NCBI RefSeq assembly: GCF_007988885.1
Contig: NZ_BJUZ01000001.1
Coordinates: 1,457,678 to 1,521,677, forward strand
From: Gluconobacter wancherniae NBRC 103581
GTDB taxonomy: Bacteria > Pseudomonadota > Alphaproteobacteria > Acetobacterales > Acetobacteraceae
DNA: 64,000 bases
Direction: 5' to 3'
Positions 22,081-30,744 of the stretch are shown one piece after another. Positions within the stretch are counted from its first letter, which is position 1. Each line of letters opens with the position of its first letter. Below the pieces are notes generated by a model. That model did no database searches. It was not told the DNA's origin and worked only from the letters and a program-made list of their open reading frames with translations. The position numbers and the translations under genes were made by a program.

Positions 22081-25000
22081 ATGCCTGACACAATTCTCCT
22101 GCCCGTTTCTCATGACTGCACCGGAACCCAGAACACTGTTCCTGCTGATGGAAACAACGCTGTGAGGCATGGAGTTCCGCCGATACATTTACTAGGGCAC
22201 TCCGGCACATTTGAACCGGCATATTACCTGCAAAATCACCCGGACCTGATGCATCTCGGTACGGGTATACTCGAACATTATCATCAACATGGATGGAAAG
22301 AAGGACGTAAACCCAATCCTTTCTTTGATCCCCACTGGTATCTGGAACATAATAGAGAAGTCGTCGGTGATCCTCTATTGCATTATGTACTCCACGGAGA
22401 AAGTGAAGGACGTCGCCCAATAGCGTGGTTTGACCCCGTCTGGTATCGGAAAAACTACCCAGTACCCGATGGCATGCTCGCCCTGACGCACTTTCTACGT
22501 AACCGACATTCCAGCGCTTTCCGGCCAATCCCGGAATTTGATCCTGCATTTTATCTCAACGCTTACCCTGATGTAGCAGCATCGGGGTTAGACCCACTTG
22601 AGCATTACATGATTCAGGGCTTTCGCGAGATCAGAAAGCCATTCGAAGGATTTGATCCTGTTTATTACAGGAAACGATATCTGCGCCACTCACATGACGC
22701 TAACCCACTCCTTCATTACCTTGAAAACAAACATCGAGCGGGCATTCACCCAGCACAACCTGCAAATGAACTGTCCCCCTTCAGAGAATCACAACGAAGG
22801 ACAGCCCCTAATCCCCTATTCGAGGAACAGCGGGCAATACCCCCGAATGCCCTCCTGCGGGCACGGATTTGGGCGTATTATCTGCCACAGTTCCATGCAA
22901 CAGAAGAGAATAATGCTTGGTGGGGCACTGGCTTTACAGAGTGGACGAACATTTCTCGCGGAATGCCAAGATTTGCGGATCACTATCAGCCACGCATCCC
23001 ACGTGATTTAGGTCATTACACCCTTGATAATCCTGACATTCTCAAGCGTCAGGCAAAAATGGCAAAAAAAGCAGGGATAGAAGGCTTTATATTTTATTTT
23101 TACTGGTTCAACGGTCGCAGACTTCTAGATGGTCCATTAAAGTTATTATTGGCCAACCCTGAAATAGAACTACCATTCTGCCTAATGTGGGCAAATGAAA
23201 ACTGGAGCCGGAGATGGGACGGATCAGACGATGATGTCCTTATCACTCAAGACTACCACGAAGACGACGACATAAGCCTAATAGATTGCTTTGTTCAGTA
23301 TCTTCAAGACCCGAGATATATACATATCGCGGGTAGACCAGTGCTTATGGTTTATAGACCAGGCAGTATACCCAACAGTCAGGCAGCATTCCTGCGGTGG
23401 CGGGAAATTTTCAAAGAACGCCACAACCTGAACCCTATTTTCGTTATGGGGCAAGCGTTTGGTGACGAAGATCCAACACAATTCGGCTTGGACGGAGCAA
23501 TTGAATTTCCTCCGCATAAAGTTGTTTCCGGCTGTCGATTATTGAATCAGGATATGCATATTTTTGATCATGATTTCGAAGCTCATATTTATGATTATTC
23601 TGAAGTGGTCAATAAAAGCTTAAGCTACCCTAAAACTAGTTATCCACTTATACGCACAGCGGCCCCCTCATGGGATAACGACGCCCGCAGACAAGGCAAA
23701 GGCCTCGTTCTGCATGGATCTACACCCACACTATATGAGCGTTGGCTCCATGGATTAATAGATCAAGCCAGCGAAAATCCTTTTTTCGGCGAAACTATAG
23801 TTTGCGTTAATGCATGGAACGAATGGGCTGAAGGTGCCTATCTGGAGCCAGATGTGCACTTTGGCAGCGCTTACCTAAACGCGACAGCACGAGCCAATAT
23901 GAAGTTTGAGGGAGCGAGACAAAAAACTCGCCTGCTACTCATAGGTCATGATGCATTCCCGGCCGGCGCCCAAAAACTTCTTCTCGAACTGGGGCGCAGC
24001 ATCCAACGAAACCACGATGCGGAAATACGATTTATTCTTCTAGATGGTGGAGAATTATTTTCGCAATATCAAGAAGTGGCTCCAAGCGAAATTTTGACCG
24101 CTAACTCACCTGAAGCTGAAGAACGTCTCCAGGCACTCAAAAAAGAAGGCTTTTTCTCGGCGTTAGTAAACAGTGCAGCATCATCACCAATAACAACTCA
24201 ATTATATGAATTAAACATTCAATATTTTATCTCGATCCATGAACTGGAAGGCATTATAAAAGATCGAAACTTATTTACCAGCTTAAAAGAAGCATGTGAG
24301 AATGCTAGAAAAATTATTGTTCCACATGATGAAATTTCTAAACGTCTAAAAATCAAACAAAAAGAAAAAATAATAGTTTGCCCTCAAGGTCTCTATAATC
24401 CAAAAATATTAGATATAAAATTAAGAAATAGAGTTAGGAAAAATTTATCTATAAATAATGATGAAATTTTGATTGTCAGCGCAGGATATGGCGACAAGAG
24501 AAAAGGTTTCGATATTTTTTTAGAATGTTGGGAGCATTTAAATGAACAAAATGTACATATGGTCTGGGTTGGAAAAATAGATTCTCAATTAAAATATTCC
24601 CTGAATCAAAAAATTAATAAAGCACTCGATAGCGGAAAATTTCATCTCGTCGGCCAAGTAGAAAACATTTATCCTTTTCTATGTGCTGGCGACGTATTCC
24701 TATTAACCTCCCGCGAAGACCCCTATCCATCTGTAATACTGGAAGCACTAGCAAGCGGTTTGACATGCTGTGTATTTGAAAATACTGGAGGAATTCCGCA
24801 CCTCCTAAAAACAATGAACGCGCATAAAAAACATAACCATAAAATTATAGAATTTGGCAAAAGCACCGATATCATAAAAAGTGCTATCAAATGTGGAAAA
24901 GAATCAATTAACTATAAATTTTCAAAAAGACAGTTAAATTCGGTCTATTTTTCATTCGATTCATATGTAAATACCATTTACAAAATATCAAAAGAATTGA

Positions 25001-25782
25001 TTCCAAAAATATCGGTTGCTGTAATTTCATATAATTACTCGGATTATATAAGAGAAAGGTTAATATCTATTTTTTCTCAAACTTTTCCAATTTCTGAAAT
25101 AATATTCGTTGATGATTCTTCCAGCGATAATAGTGTTGAAATTGCAATTAATATCGCGCGTTTGTGGAATAAAAAAATAAAAATATTTAGGAATAATAAA
25201 AATTCAGGATCTGTGTTCCATCAATGGGAAATTGCAGTAAACTCCGCACAAGGCGATCTAATTTGGCTTGCTGAAGCAGATGATCTTGCAGATAGCGATT
25301 TTTTAGAAAAAATGGCAAATAAAATGCTAAGAAATCATAACATCGTTATGTCTTTTTCAGACAGCAAAACTATTGACCATAATGGCAACACCATAGAAAA
25401 ATCATATCGACCATACTATAAAACCGTATCAAAAAACTCTCTCGAAATCGATAAATATTTTAATGGAATCAATTTCATAAAAGAATTTCTATCAGAAAAT
25501 AATTTAATATTGAACGTGAGTAGTGCATTATTTTTACGCAACAATCTTTCTATTGCCATAGAAAAATCAAAATCGGACTTGAAATTTTTACAGCTTGCTG
25601 GAGATTGGAGAATCTACCTAGAAATCCTTCGACAAAAAAATGCAAAAATTTATTATGACAGCTCTAATTTAAACTCTCATCGTAGGCACGCTAAATCTGT
25701 GACTCATTCTATAGAAAAAAATATCCACATTCGAGAAATACAAATCCTAAAAGACATAGCAAAATCAATAAATATATATTGA
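22081..25782 (+). CDS. Multidomain glycan enzyme: repeat region, WbsX/GH99-like, GT4-like and GT2 modules
   Basis: A single 1,233-residue polypeptide. Residues about 25-235 contain several F-D-P-x-W/F-Y-L...DV...G-x-x-PL-x-HY repeats. Residues about 265-620 match the WbsX/GH99-like family (WAYYLPQFHATEENNAWWG, GFTEWTN, closing NAWNEWAEGAYLEPD). Residues about 640-980 look like a GT-B group 4 transferase (AGYGDKRKGFDIF, then REDPYPSVILEALASG). Residues about 1000-1233 are GT2 (VAVISYNYSDYIRERL, VDDSSSDNS, AEADDLAD). No signal peptide or membrane segment is seen. Such proteins assemble surface polysaccharide. The 5' half has near-normal composition and the 3' half is strongly AT-rich, suggesting a mosaic. 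The ribosome site is weak. No polysaccharide gene cluster surrounds it. Confidence 0.8.
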   Translation: MPDTILLPVSHDCTGTQNTVPADGNNAVRHGVPPIHLLGHSGTFEPAYYLQNHPDLMHLGTGILEHYHQHGWKEGRKPNPFFDPHWYLEHNREVVGDPLLHYVLHGESEGRRPIAWFDPVWYRKNYPVPDGMLALTHFLRNRHSSAFRPIPEFDPAFYLNAYPDVAASGLDPLEHYMIQGFREIRKPFEGFDPVYYRKRYLRHSHDANPLLHYLENKHRAGIHPAQPANELSPFRESQRRTAPNPLFEEQRAIPPNALLRARIWAYYLPQFHATEENNAWWGTGFTEWTNISRGMPRFADHYQPRIPRDLGHYTLDNPDILKRQAKMAKKAGIEGFIFYFYWFNGRRLLDGPLKLLLANPEIELPFCLMWANENWSRRWDGSDDDVLITQDYHEDDDISLIDCFVQYLQDPRYIHIAGRPVLMVYRPGSIPNSQAAFLRWREIFKERHNLNPIFVMGQAFGDEDPTQFGLDGAIEFPPHKVVSGCRLLNQDMHIFDHDFEAHIYDYSEVVNKSLSYPKTSYPLIRTAAPSWDNDARRQGKGLVLHGSTPTLYERWLHGLIDQASENPFFGETIVCVNAWNEWAEGAYLEPDVHFGSAYLNATARANMKFEGARQKTRLLLIGHDAFPAGAQKLLLELGRSIQRNHDAEIRFILLDGGELFSQYQEVAPSEILTANSPEAEERLQALKKEGFFSALVNSAASSPITTQLYELNIQYFISIHELEGIIKDRNLFTSLKEACENARKIIVPHDEISKRLKIKQKEKIIVCPQGLYNPKILDIKLRNRVRKNLSINNDEILIVSAGYGDKRKGFDIFLECWEHLNEQNVHMVWVGKIDSQLKYSLNQKINKALDSGKFHLVGQVENIYPFLCAGDVFLLTSREDPYPSVILEALASGLTCCVFENTGGIPHLLKTMNAHKKHNHKIIEFGKSTDIIKSAIKCGKESINYKFSKRQLNSVYFSFDSYVNTIYKISKELIPKISVAVISYNYSDYIRERLISIFSQTFPISEIIFVDDSSSDNSVEIAINIARLWNKKIKIFRNNKNSGSVFHQWEIAVNSAQGDLIWLAEADDLADSDFLEKMANKMLRNHNIVMSFSDSKTIDHNGNTIEKSYRPYYKTVSKNSLEIDKYFNGINFIKEFLSENNLILNVSSALFLRNNLSIAIEKSKSDLKFLQLAGDWRIYLEILRQKNAKIYYDSSNLNSHRRHAKSVTHSIEKNIHIREIQILKDIAKSINIY

Positions 25783-25839
25783 TGAGATATTTTAAAATTT
25801 GACACCCTATCATGCCATATATTACATTAATTGCAATGA

Positions 25840-26064
25840 CATGACTACCAGAATGTTAGTTATTTTAAGGTTATCATTGGTCCTGCTAAATTTGTCGAAG
25901 AAGACGTTTACGATACATCAACGAGCCGCCATCACGCAGAGGAACTGCTCACTATCACGAGCGTGACATCGGTTTCCTCGGAATTCACGCCACATATCTT
26001 TGACGTGGGGACACTACAGGCGCTCTGCACAACGGATATCCGTGCCAATCCAGTAAAAAATTAA
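25840..26064 (+). pseudogene. Open fragment without start codon
   Basis: A 74-codon open stretch ending at 26064 that reads ...KVIIGPAKFVEEDVYDTS and ...TPHIFDVGTLQALC. There is no ATG, GTG or TTG in a sensible place and no ribosome site. Composition is closer to the GC-richer genes than to the preceding AT-rich gene, so it may be the tail of a gene whose 5' part was lost. I do not recognise the family. Confidence 0.25.
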
Positions 26065-26199
26065 ATATCCCTTCCTATCTATGATTTTTAGGCGGCGAAG
26101 AACCGTCGATTGATGCGACTTGTTCCTAATTTCTGTGTCTTGATGGACTGATTAATGGTTGCCGTGGTGGCATTCGTTCTACGTTTTGAGTAGATCTGG

Positions 26200-26570
26200 G
26201 AAGATCACCCGCTGGATAGCTACGCGCCTGCGTTCAACCTTTCGAAGAAGGGAAGCGGCGTATATTATAGGCGATATTGGCTAGCCCGATCCTCATAATG
26301 GTCTGGGGGATACAGACAATTCAGATGAAGCGCCCTTTATTTCCTAAAGACGTGTTCAACCTCGACACGGAATCGGATGGTGGCTTTCCGGGCGTTGGAA
26401 TGCTGGATCTATCGTAGCACAGGTTTGGGATGAGGTTTTTACGAGGGCTTGATGAGGCATTTCCGTTTTTCGACGAACGACAAGCACGCCCTACGTTATC
26501 AGGACGCTGGCATTTTCGAGAAGTTTTTAGTTTAGAGTATTTATGGTTGCAGGGACACACAACCAAAGAA
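26200..26570 (-). mobile_element. Decayed 3' part of an IS5-type transposase
   Basis: Minus-strand remnant. At 26,238-26,310 it closely follows the 3' end of the transposase at 12,831 (YNxRRxLFLER- and RIGLANI-like text). Further right it carries broken text like KATIRFRVEVEHVF, the segment that precedes ADQKS in complete relatives and is missing from the 12.8-kb copy. Several stops are present. It separates the large glycan gene from the hut locus. Confidence 0.6.
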
Positions 26571-26789
26571 AACTGCTATTAGAAAGCGCTTTGATTAAAC
26601 AGTTCTAAAACTTCTTTAAAAACATTTATTATTTAAATATATTGAGTAAAGGAACCACTCTGAGACAATTCACAGCTGAATTTTCGTTATCGTTTATTTT
26701 TGAAAGAAATCTGTGGAATTGCTACAAATTTTTAGATTTTCCCTCGGATTATCTATTCCTAAATTGTACTGTAAAGACTCGGACAGATC
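26571..26789. other. Spacer without recognisable gene
   Basis: AT-rich stretch between IS debris and the hutI pseudogene. No supported gene was seen. Confidence 0.4.
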
Positions 26790-27727
26790 CTAAATACATA
26801 CCCCTGCATGAACCAGTCGCAAGGGGCGCAGCCCCCCCCCCACCACCCAGTAAGACGGTTCATGCGGGCCCGTTACATCCCACAGCGCCATATCCGCCTG
26901 CATCCCCTGACGCAGCACACCCACCTGCTGCCCCAGCCCCAGAGCCCGTGCGCCCACAGACGTCACCGCCCGGAAACTCTCCTCGGGCGTCAGACGAAAC
27001 AGCGTGCATCCCATGTTCATGACCGCTGTCAGGCCCAGAACAGGTGACGTCCCCGGATTGCAGTCTGTCGCCAGACCGATACCCACACCATGCTCACGCA
27101 GCAATGCGACAAGCGGAAGCTGCTTTTCTTCGTGAAGAACCGGCAGAACTTCTTCGTCCAGAAACGTCACATACGCGTCCGCACGCCCCTGATATTCGGG
27201 CGGTACCGCATGCGCGCCTAGAAACGTCTTGTGCACACGGACCGGCAGATGCTCAACGATGGCCCGCACCACCCGCAACTGTTTGAGTTCGTCCGCAAGG
27301 GTCAGTCCGTAGCCTGACTTCACTTCCAGAGTCGTGGTGCCTTCACGGATCACCGTACGCACCCGCTTGAGGGACACCTCCAGAAGCTCCTGCTCCGATA
27401 CCGCGCGCGTCGCCGCAACCGTCGAGAGAATACCGCCGCCCTTACGCGCAATCTCCTCATAGGACGCACCATTCAGCCTTTCCGCGAACTCACGACTGCG
27501 ATCGCCCGCAAACACAGCATGCGTATGCGCGTCGATCAGCCCCGGCGTCAGCCAGCCGCCACGCCCGTCCTCAATCTGGATGGCCAGATTTTCCGGCACA
27601 TCCGGCAGATCGCCCCGTCGCGCACGCCTACGGCACCATTGCTGATACAGCCATCCCCATTCCCGGCCGTGACAAGAGCCTCATCACCCGTCGCAAGATG
27701 GACATTGAGCCAAAGGACGTCCCACAT
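26790..27727 (-). pseudogene. hutI: Imidazolonepropionase pseudogene
   Basis: HutI converts imidazolonepropionate to formiminoglutamate in histidine breakdown. Here the N-terminal text ([18 protein letters not shown] from 27727) loses frame after VGVRDG. Text resumes in another frame at [15 protein letters not shown], so a short deletion has shifted the frame. The body then keeps [26 protein letters not shown] and [10 protein letters not shown]. About 110 residues normally found between EEVLPVL and [11 protein letters not shown] are absent, including the LHAEQ-type zinc ligand segment. About 310 codons remain of about 405. Inactive with high likelihood. A C10 run (26832-26841) lies in its 3' part. 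Confidence 0.88.
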
Positions 27728-27761
27728 GGTTCTTCTCCGAATTGTTCCGGTTGTGGTGATG

Positions 27762-27775
27762 TATGTATATACATA
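27762..27775. promoter_or_regulatory. Candidate HutC operator (divergent hutI/hutF promoter)
   Basis: Perfect 14-bp palindrome TATGTATATACATA with the TGTA-N2-TACA core described for HutC-type GntR repressors. It sits 35 bp from the hutI start and 73 bp from the hutF start. It is preserved although both flanking genes are broken. Confidence 0.65.
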
Positions 27776-27847
27776 TCAGTCAATCCTATCATGATCTTGG
27801 CCGGATCACGGAACCTGCTTTCCCCTCGTGCAACCTGGAATTTCGTG

Positions 27848-28482
27848 ATGACCGAAGTGTTTGCAAAACAGGCTCTCCTGCCACAGGGGTGGCGCCGCAA
27901 CGTCCAGATCACCATCGCCGCTGACGGGACGTTCGCCTCCCTCACCCCCGAGAGTAAACCCGGCCCGGATATGCAGCTTCTGGAAATGGTCGTGCCTCCG
28001 CAGATCAGCCTGCATTCCCACGCCTTCCAGCGCGCCAGGGCTGGCGGAGCGGAGACAGAACCCGAACGACACCTTCTGGACATGGCGCACGCGCATGTAC
28101 CAGCTTGCAACACCGCATCTCCCCGAAGCAGATGCAGGACGTGGCCGGTCTCTGCCCGATCACGGAAGCCAATCTGGGAGACGGCATTTTCCCGTTCGAA
28201 GCCTATGTCGCGCAATCAGGTCGCTTCGGCATAGGGAGCGACAGCAACGTCCTGCTCAGTTCGTGGGAAGAACTCCGCCTTTTGGAATATGGCCTGCGCC
28301 TGCAAAGCCAGAAACGCTGTGTGGCCCTCCTCCCGGACCACAAGGGGCCAATCGGCGCGTGGCTGTATCGCCAGAGCCTTGCCGGGGGCGCGCAGGCCAG
28401 CGGCCTGCCCCTCAGCGGCCTGCAACCCGGCGCCCGCGCCGATCTGTGCGTCCTCGACAAGCAGGCCCTGTCCCGATCCTGA
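27848..28482 (+). pseudogene. hutF: Formimidoylglutamate deiminase pseudogene
   Basis: HutF deaminates N-formimino-L-glutamate to N-formyl-L-glutamate. It begins MTEVFAKQALLPQGW and keeps LHSHAFQRA (metal-binding His-x-His). It shifts frame there, continues as GLAERRQNPNDTFWTWR and YQLA, then jumps from QMQDVAG to LCPITEANLGDGIFPFEAY, omitting roughly 180 residues of the usual enzyme. The text GRFGIGSDSNVLLSSWEELR remains. The C-terminus stops at 28482 where hutG-like text begins, so its own end is missing too. Inactive. Confidence 0.87.
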
Positions 28483-29227
28483 TCACAATCCCCCATGCGG
28501 GCGACCATCTGGCGCCGGGCATGGAAGAGCGTATAACCCCGCGCGGCAGAAAACTGCCCGATACCGACTGGTACATGGAGCATCTCTATGCCTTCGCGCT
28601 GTCAAAAGGGATCGACATCCTGCGCGCGAATTTCTCCCGCTATGTCGTGGACCTGAACCGAGGCCGGAATGACGCCGCCCTCTATGCCGGACGGCCCAGC
28701 ACGGGTCTGGCGCCACTGCTGGGCTTTGACGGACAGCCTATCTATCAGGACGGTCAGGAGCCGGATGCCGACGAAATTGCCGCACGGACAGACCAGTACT
28801 GACAGCCCTATCACGACGCCGTATAGGCCGAACTGACGCGCCTCCGGGAACAGTCCTGTGGGATGCCCATTCCATCTGCTCGGAAATCCCCAGACTGTTC
28901 GAAGGGCGCCTGCCGGACCTGAACTTCGGCACCAACAGCGGGGCCTCCTGCGCACCCTCACTGGCCGAAGCGCTTCTCGCCCGCGCAGAAACCCTCACCG
29001 CCTACACCCATGTCCGCGATGGCCGATTCAAAGGCGGCTACACAACGCCCCATTACGGCCAGCCAGCGGACAACATCCACGCCACCCAGCTCGAAATCGC
29101 CCAGTCCACCTATCTCGCCTCAGAGCAGGCCCCCTGGCCCATCGACCTTCAGGCCGCCGCCAGCCTCTCGGCCGCCATCGAACCCCTGTTGGCAACAGCC
29201 TCAGACTGGCGCCCCGAAAGCTCCTGA
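28466..29227 (+). pseudogene. hutG: N-formylglutamate deformylase pseudogene
   Basis: HutG would hydrolyse N-formylglutamate to glutamate and formate. Text runs PILITIPHAGDHLAPGM, LPDTDWYMEHLY and RYVVDLNRGRNDAALYAGR. It then meets an in-frame TGA (after TDQY, near 28800) and TAG (after HDAV, near 28828), and a frameshift after LREQ. Text resumes as LFEGRLPDLNFGTNSGASC, FKGGYTTPHYGQPADN and ends RPESS. The normal start is gone because the 5' end is fused to the broken hutF. Inactive. Confidence 0.87.
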
Positions 29228-29230
29228 ACA

Positions 29231-29815
29231 TCAGCCGGGGGCAACGCAATACAAAAGGCCGTCCCCGGCCGATTCCAGCCGCCCGACACTCCCTTCCGGC
29301 AGCACCAGATACGCCCCGGCCACGCAGGTCCGGGGCTGCCCCGACGCTCCCTCAAACACCCAGCACCCCCGTGCGACAACCATCGCGCGCGCCGCAGACA
29401 CTTCAAAACCCGAAGCATCCCCGCCCCGAACCGCCTCCATCCGCCACGGGCGGTCCGCAGGATGCATCAGGTTCACCACCTGAACCGGCCCGCCCACAAG
29501 AATGGCCTCCACATCCAGATCGCCGGAAAACGTCAGAATTTCCCCGGCCCGGACGACTTCCCGCTCCGTCCCGTCCGAAAGACGAAGCCGCACGCCCCGC
29601 CCCGTCAGCAGCGCAATCTGCCTCGAAATCCCCGGAAACCGCGAGAAAGCACCATCCTGCGTAATCTCCGCAACGCTCAGACGCCACTCTTCGCCAGAAA
29701 CAATGACCCGCGTCAGGCCACCACCGTTTTTCCACGCCTGCGCGACAAGGTTTTCAACCGGCTGCGGCCCACGGGACAACGGGAAAAGATTGTCATTTTC
29801 CGGATCCGGCTTCAT
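29231..29815 (-). CDS. hutD: HutD family protein
   Basis: Cupin-like HutD protein of about 194 residues, found in many hut clusters and proposed to limit or tune pathway flux; it is not an enzyme of the core route. Recognisable text includes AWKNGGGLTRVI near the N-terminus, then EEWRLSVAEITQDGAFSRFPG, GRGVRL and FSGDLDVEA. The start is placed at 29815; the longer readings run through the operator at 29850-29859. It is intact, unlike neighbouring hutI, hutF and hutG, and convergent with the hutG remnant 3 nt away. Confidence 0.82.
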   Translation of the reverse strand: MKPDPENDNLFPLSRGPQPVENLVAQAWKNGGGLTRVIVSGEEWRLSVAEITQDGAFSRFPGISRQIALLTGRGVRLRLSDGTEREVVRAGEILTFSGDLDVEAILVGGPVQVVNLMHPADRPWRMEAVRGGDASGFEVSAARAMVVARGCWVFEGASGQPRTCVAGAYLVLPEGSVGRLESAGDGLLYCVAPG

Positions 29816-29849
29816 ATGGTCATACGCCTGCTTAGGGGTGTGTCTCATA

Positions 29850-29859
29850 TGTAAGTACA
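29850..29859. promoter_or_regulatory. Candidate HutC operator between hutD and hutC
   Basis: TGTAAGTACA, a perfect TGTA-N2-TACA site, 34 bp from the hutD start and 20 bp from the hutC start. Placement fits divergent repression of both genes, including autoregulation. Confidence 0.65.
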
Positions 29860-29879
29860 ACAACCCAGCAGGATCAGAA

Positions 29880-30665
29880 ATGCTCTCCCGCCCACAGAGG
29901 GCAGACCAGTCCTCAAGAGAAGAAAAGGCAGCGGGCGCCGTGTCGCAGATCCTGGACAAGACGAAGACCATCGCACGTTACGAGCAGGTGAAAGCCTTCA
30001 TCATCGAGCGGATCGACTGCGGGGAATGGAAAGTCGGCCACCGCCTCCCCTCCGAACATGAATTCGTCGAACAGCTCGGCATTTCCCGCATGACGATCCA
30101 CCGGGCACTGCGGGAACTGACGGCCGAAGGGATCGTGCGCCGCGCACAGGGGGTCGGAACTTTCGTGGCCCAGCCCGCCAAACGCGTCGAACTGCTGGAA
30201 ATCCGCGATATCATCGACGACATCGTCGCCAGCGGCCACCAGCACCGTGCCGAAGTCATCGCCGTGGAGACGGTGCGGGCCGACAGCGATCTGGCCACGG
30301 CGTTCGAACAGCGCCCCGGCACGCGTCTGTTCCGCTCCCTAATCGTCCATTACGAAGACGATGTGCCCCTTCAGCTTGAAGAGCGCTACGTCTCTCCGCA
30401 TTTCGCCCCGGATTATCTGGAACAGGATTTCACCCGCATCAATCCTCACCGCCATCTTTACGGCATCGCCGGGCCGGAAGAAATCGAACATGTGGTCTTT
30501 GCCGTCACGCCCCCGCAGGAGATCTGCACCCTTCTGCAACTCGACGAACCGGAAGCCTGCCTGCAACTGATGCGCCGCACATGGGTCGACGGACGCGTCG
30601 TCATGAAGGGCATCTTCACCTATTCCGGCAACCGCTACAGCTTCGGCGGGCGCTATCGCCCCTGA
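29880..30665 (+). CDS. hutC: HutC-type GntR family repressor
   Basis: GntR/HutC transcription factor of 261 residues. The winged helix (residues about 35-105) includes YEQVKAFIIERI, GHRLPSEHEFVEQLGISRMTIHRAL and RAQGVGTFVA. The C-terminal UTRA ligand domain includes EERYVSPHFAPDYLEQD and VVFAVTPPQEICTLLQL, as in urocanate-sensing HutC. Start 29880 (MLSRPQRADQ) is chosen because longer readings antisense hutD. Three TGTA-N2-TACA-type sites lie nearby. It probably represses hutD, itself and the lyase gene. Its inducer here could be urocanate or a urocanate-like compound. Confidence 0.9.
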   Translation: MLSRPQRADQSSREEKAAGAVSQILDKTKTIARYEQVKAFIIERIDCGEWKVGHRLPSEHEFVEQLGISRMTIHRALRELTAEGIVRRAQGVGTFVAQPAKRVELLEIRDIIDDIVASGHQHRAEVIAVETVRADSDLATAFEQRPGTRLFRSLIVHYEDDVPLQLEERYVSPHFAPDYLEQDFTRINPHRHLYGIAGPEEIEHVVFAVTPPQEICTLLQLDEPEACLQLMRRTWVDGRVVMKGIFTYSGNRYSFGGRYRP

Positions 30666-30719
30666 AGACAACGTCCGGCGGATTGACGCCCCCGACACGC
30701 CGCCTCTAAAGTTCTCTCT

Positions 30720-30729
30720 TGTATAGACA
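30720..30729. promoter_or_regulatory. Candidate HutC operator before the lyase gene
   Basis: TGTATAGACA, one base off the TGTA-N2-TACA core, inside a wider imperfect palindrome (TCTCTTG...CAAGAGA). It lies 16-25 bp before the GTG start of the HAL-like gene. Confidence 0.55.
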
Positions 30730-30744
30730 ACCAAGAGAGCCGCC

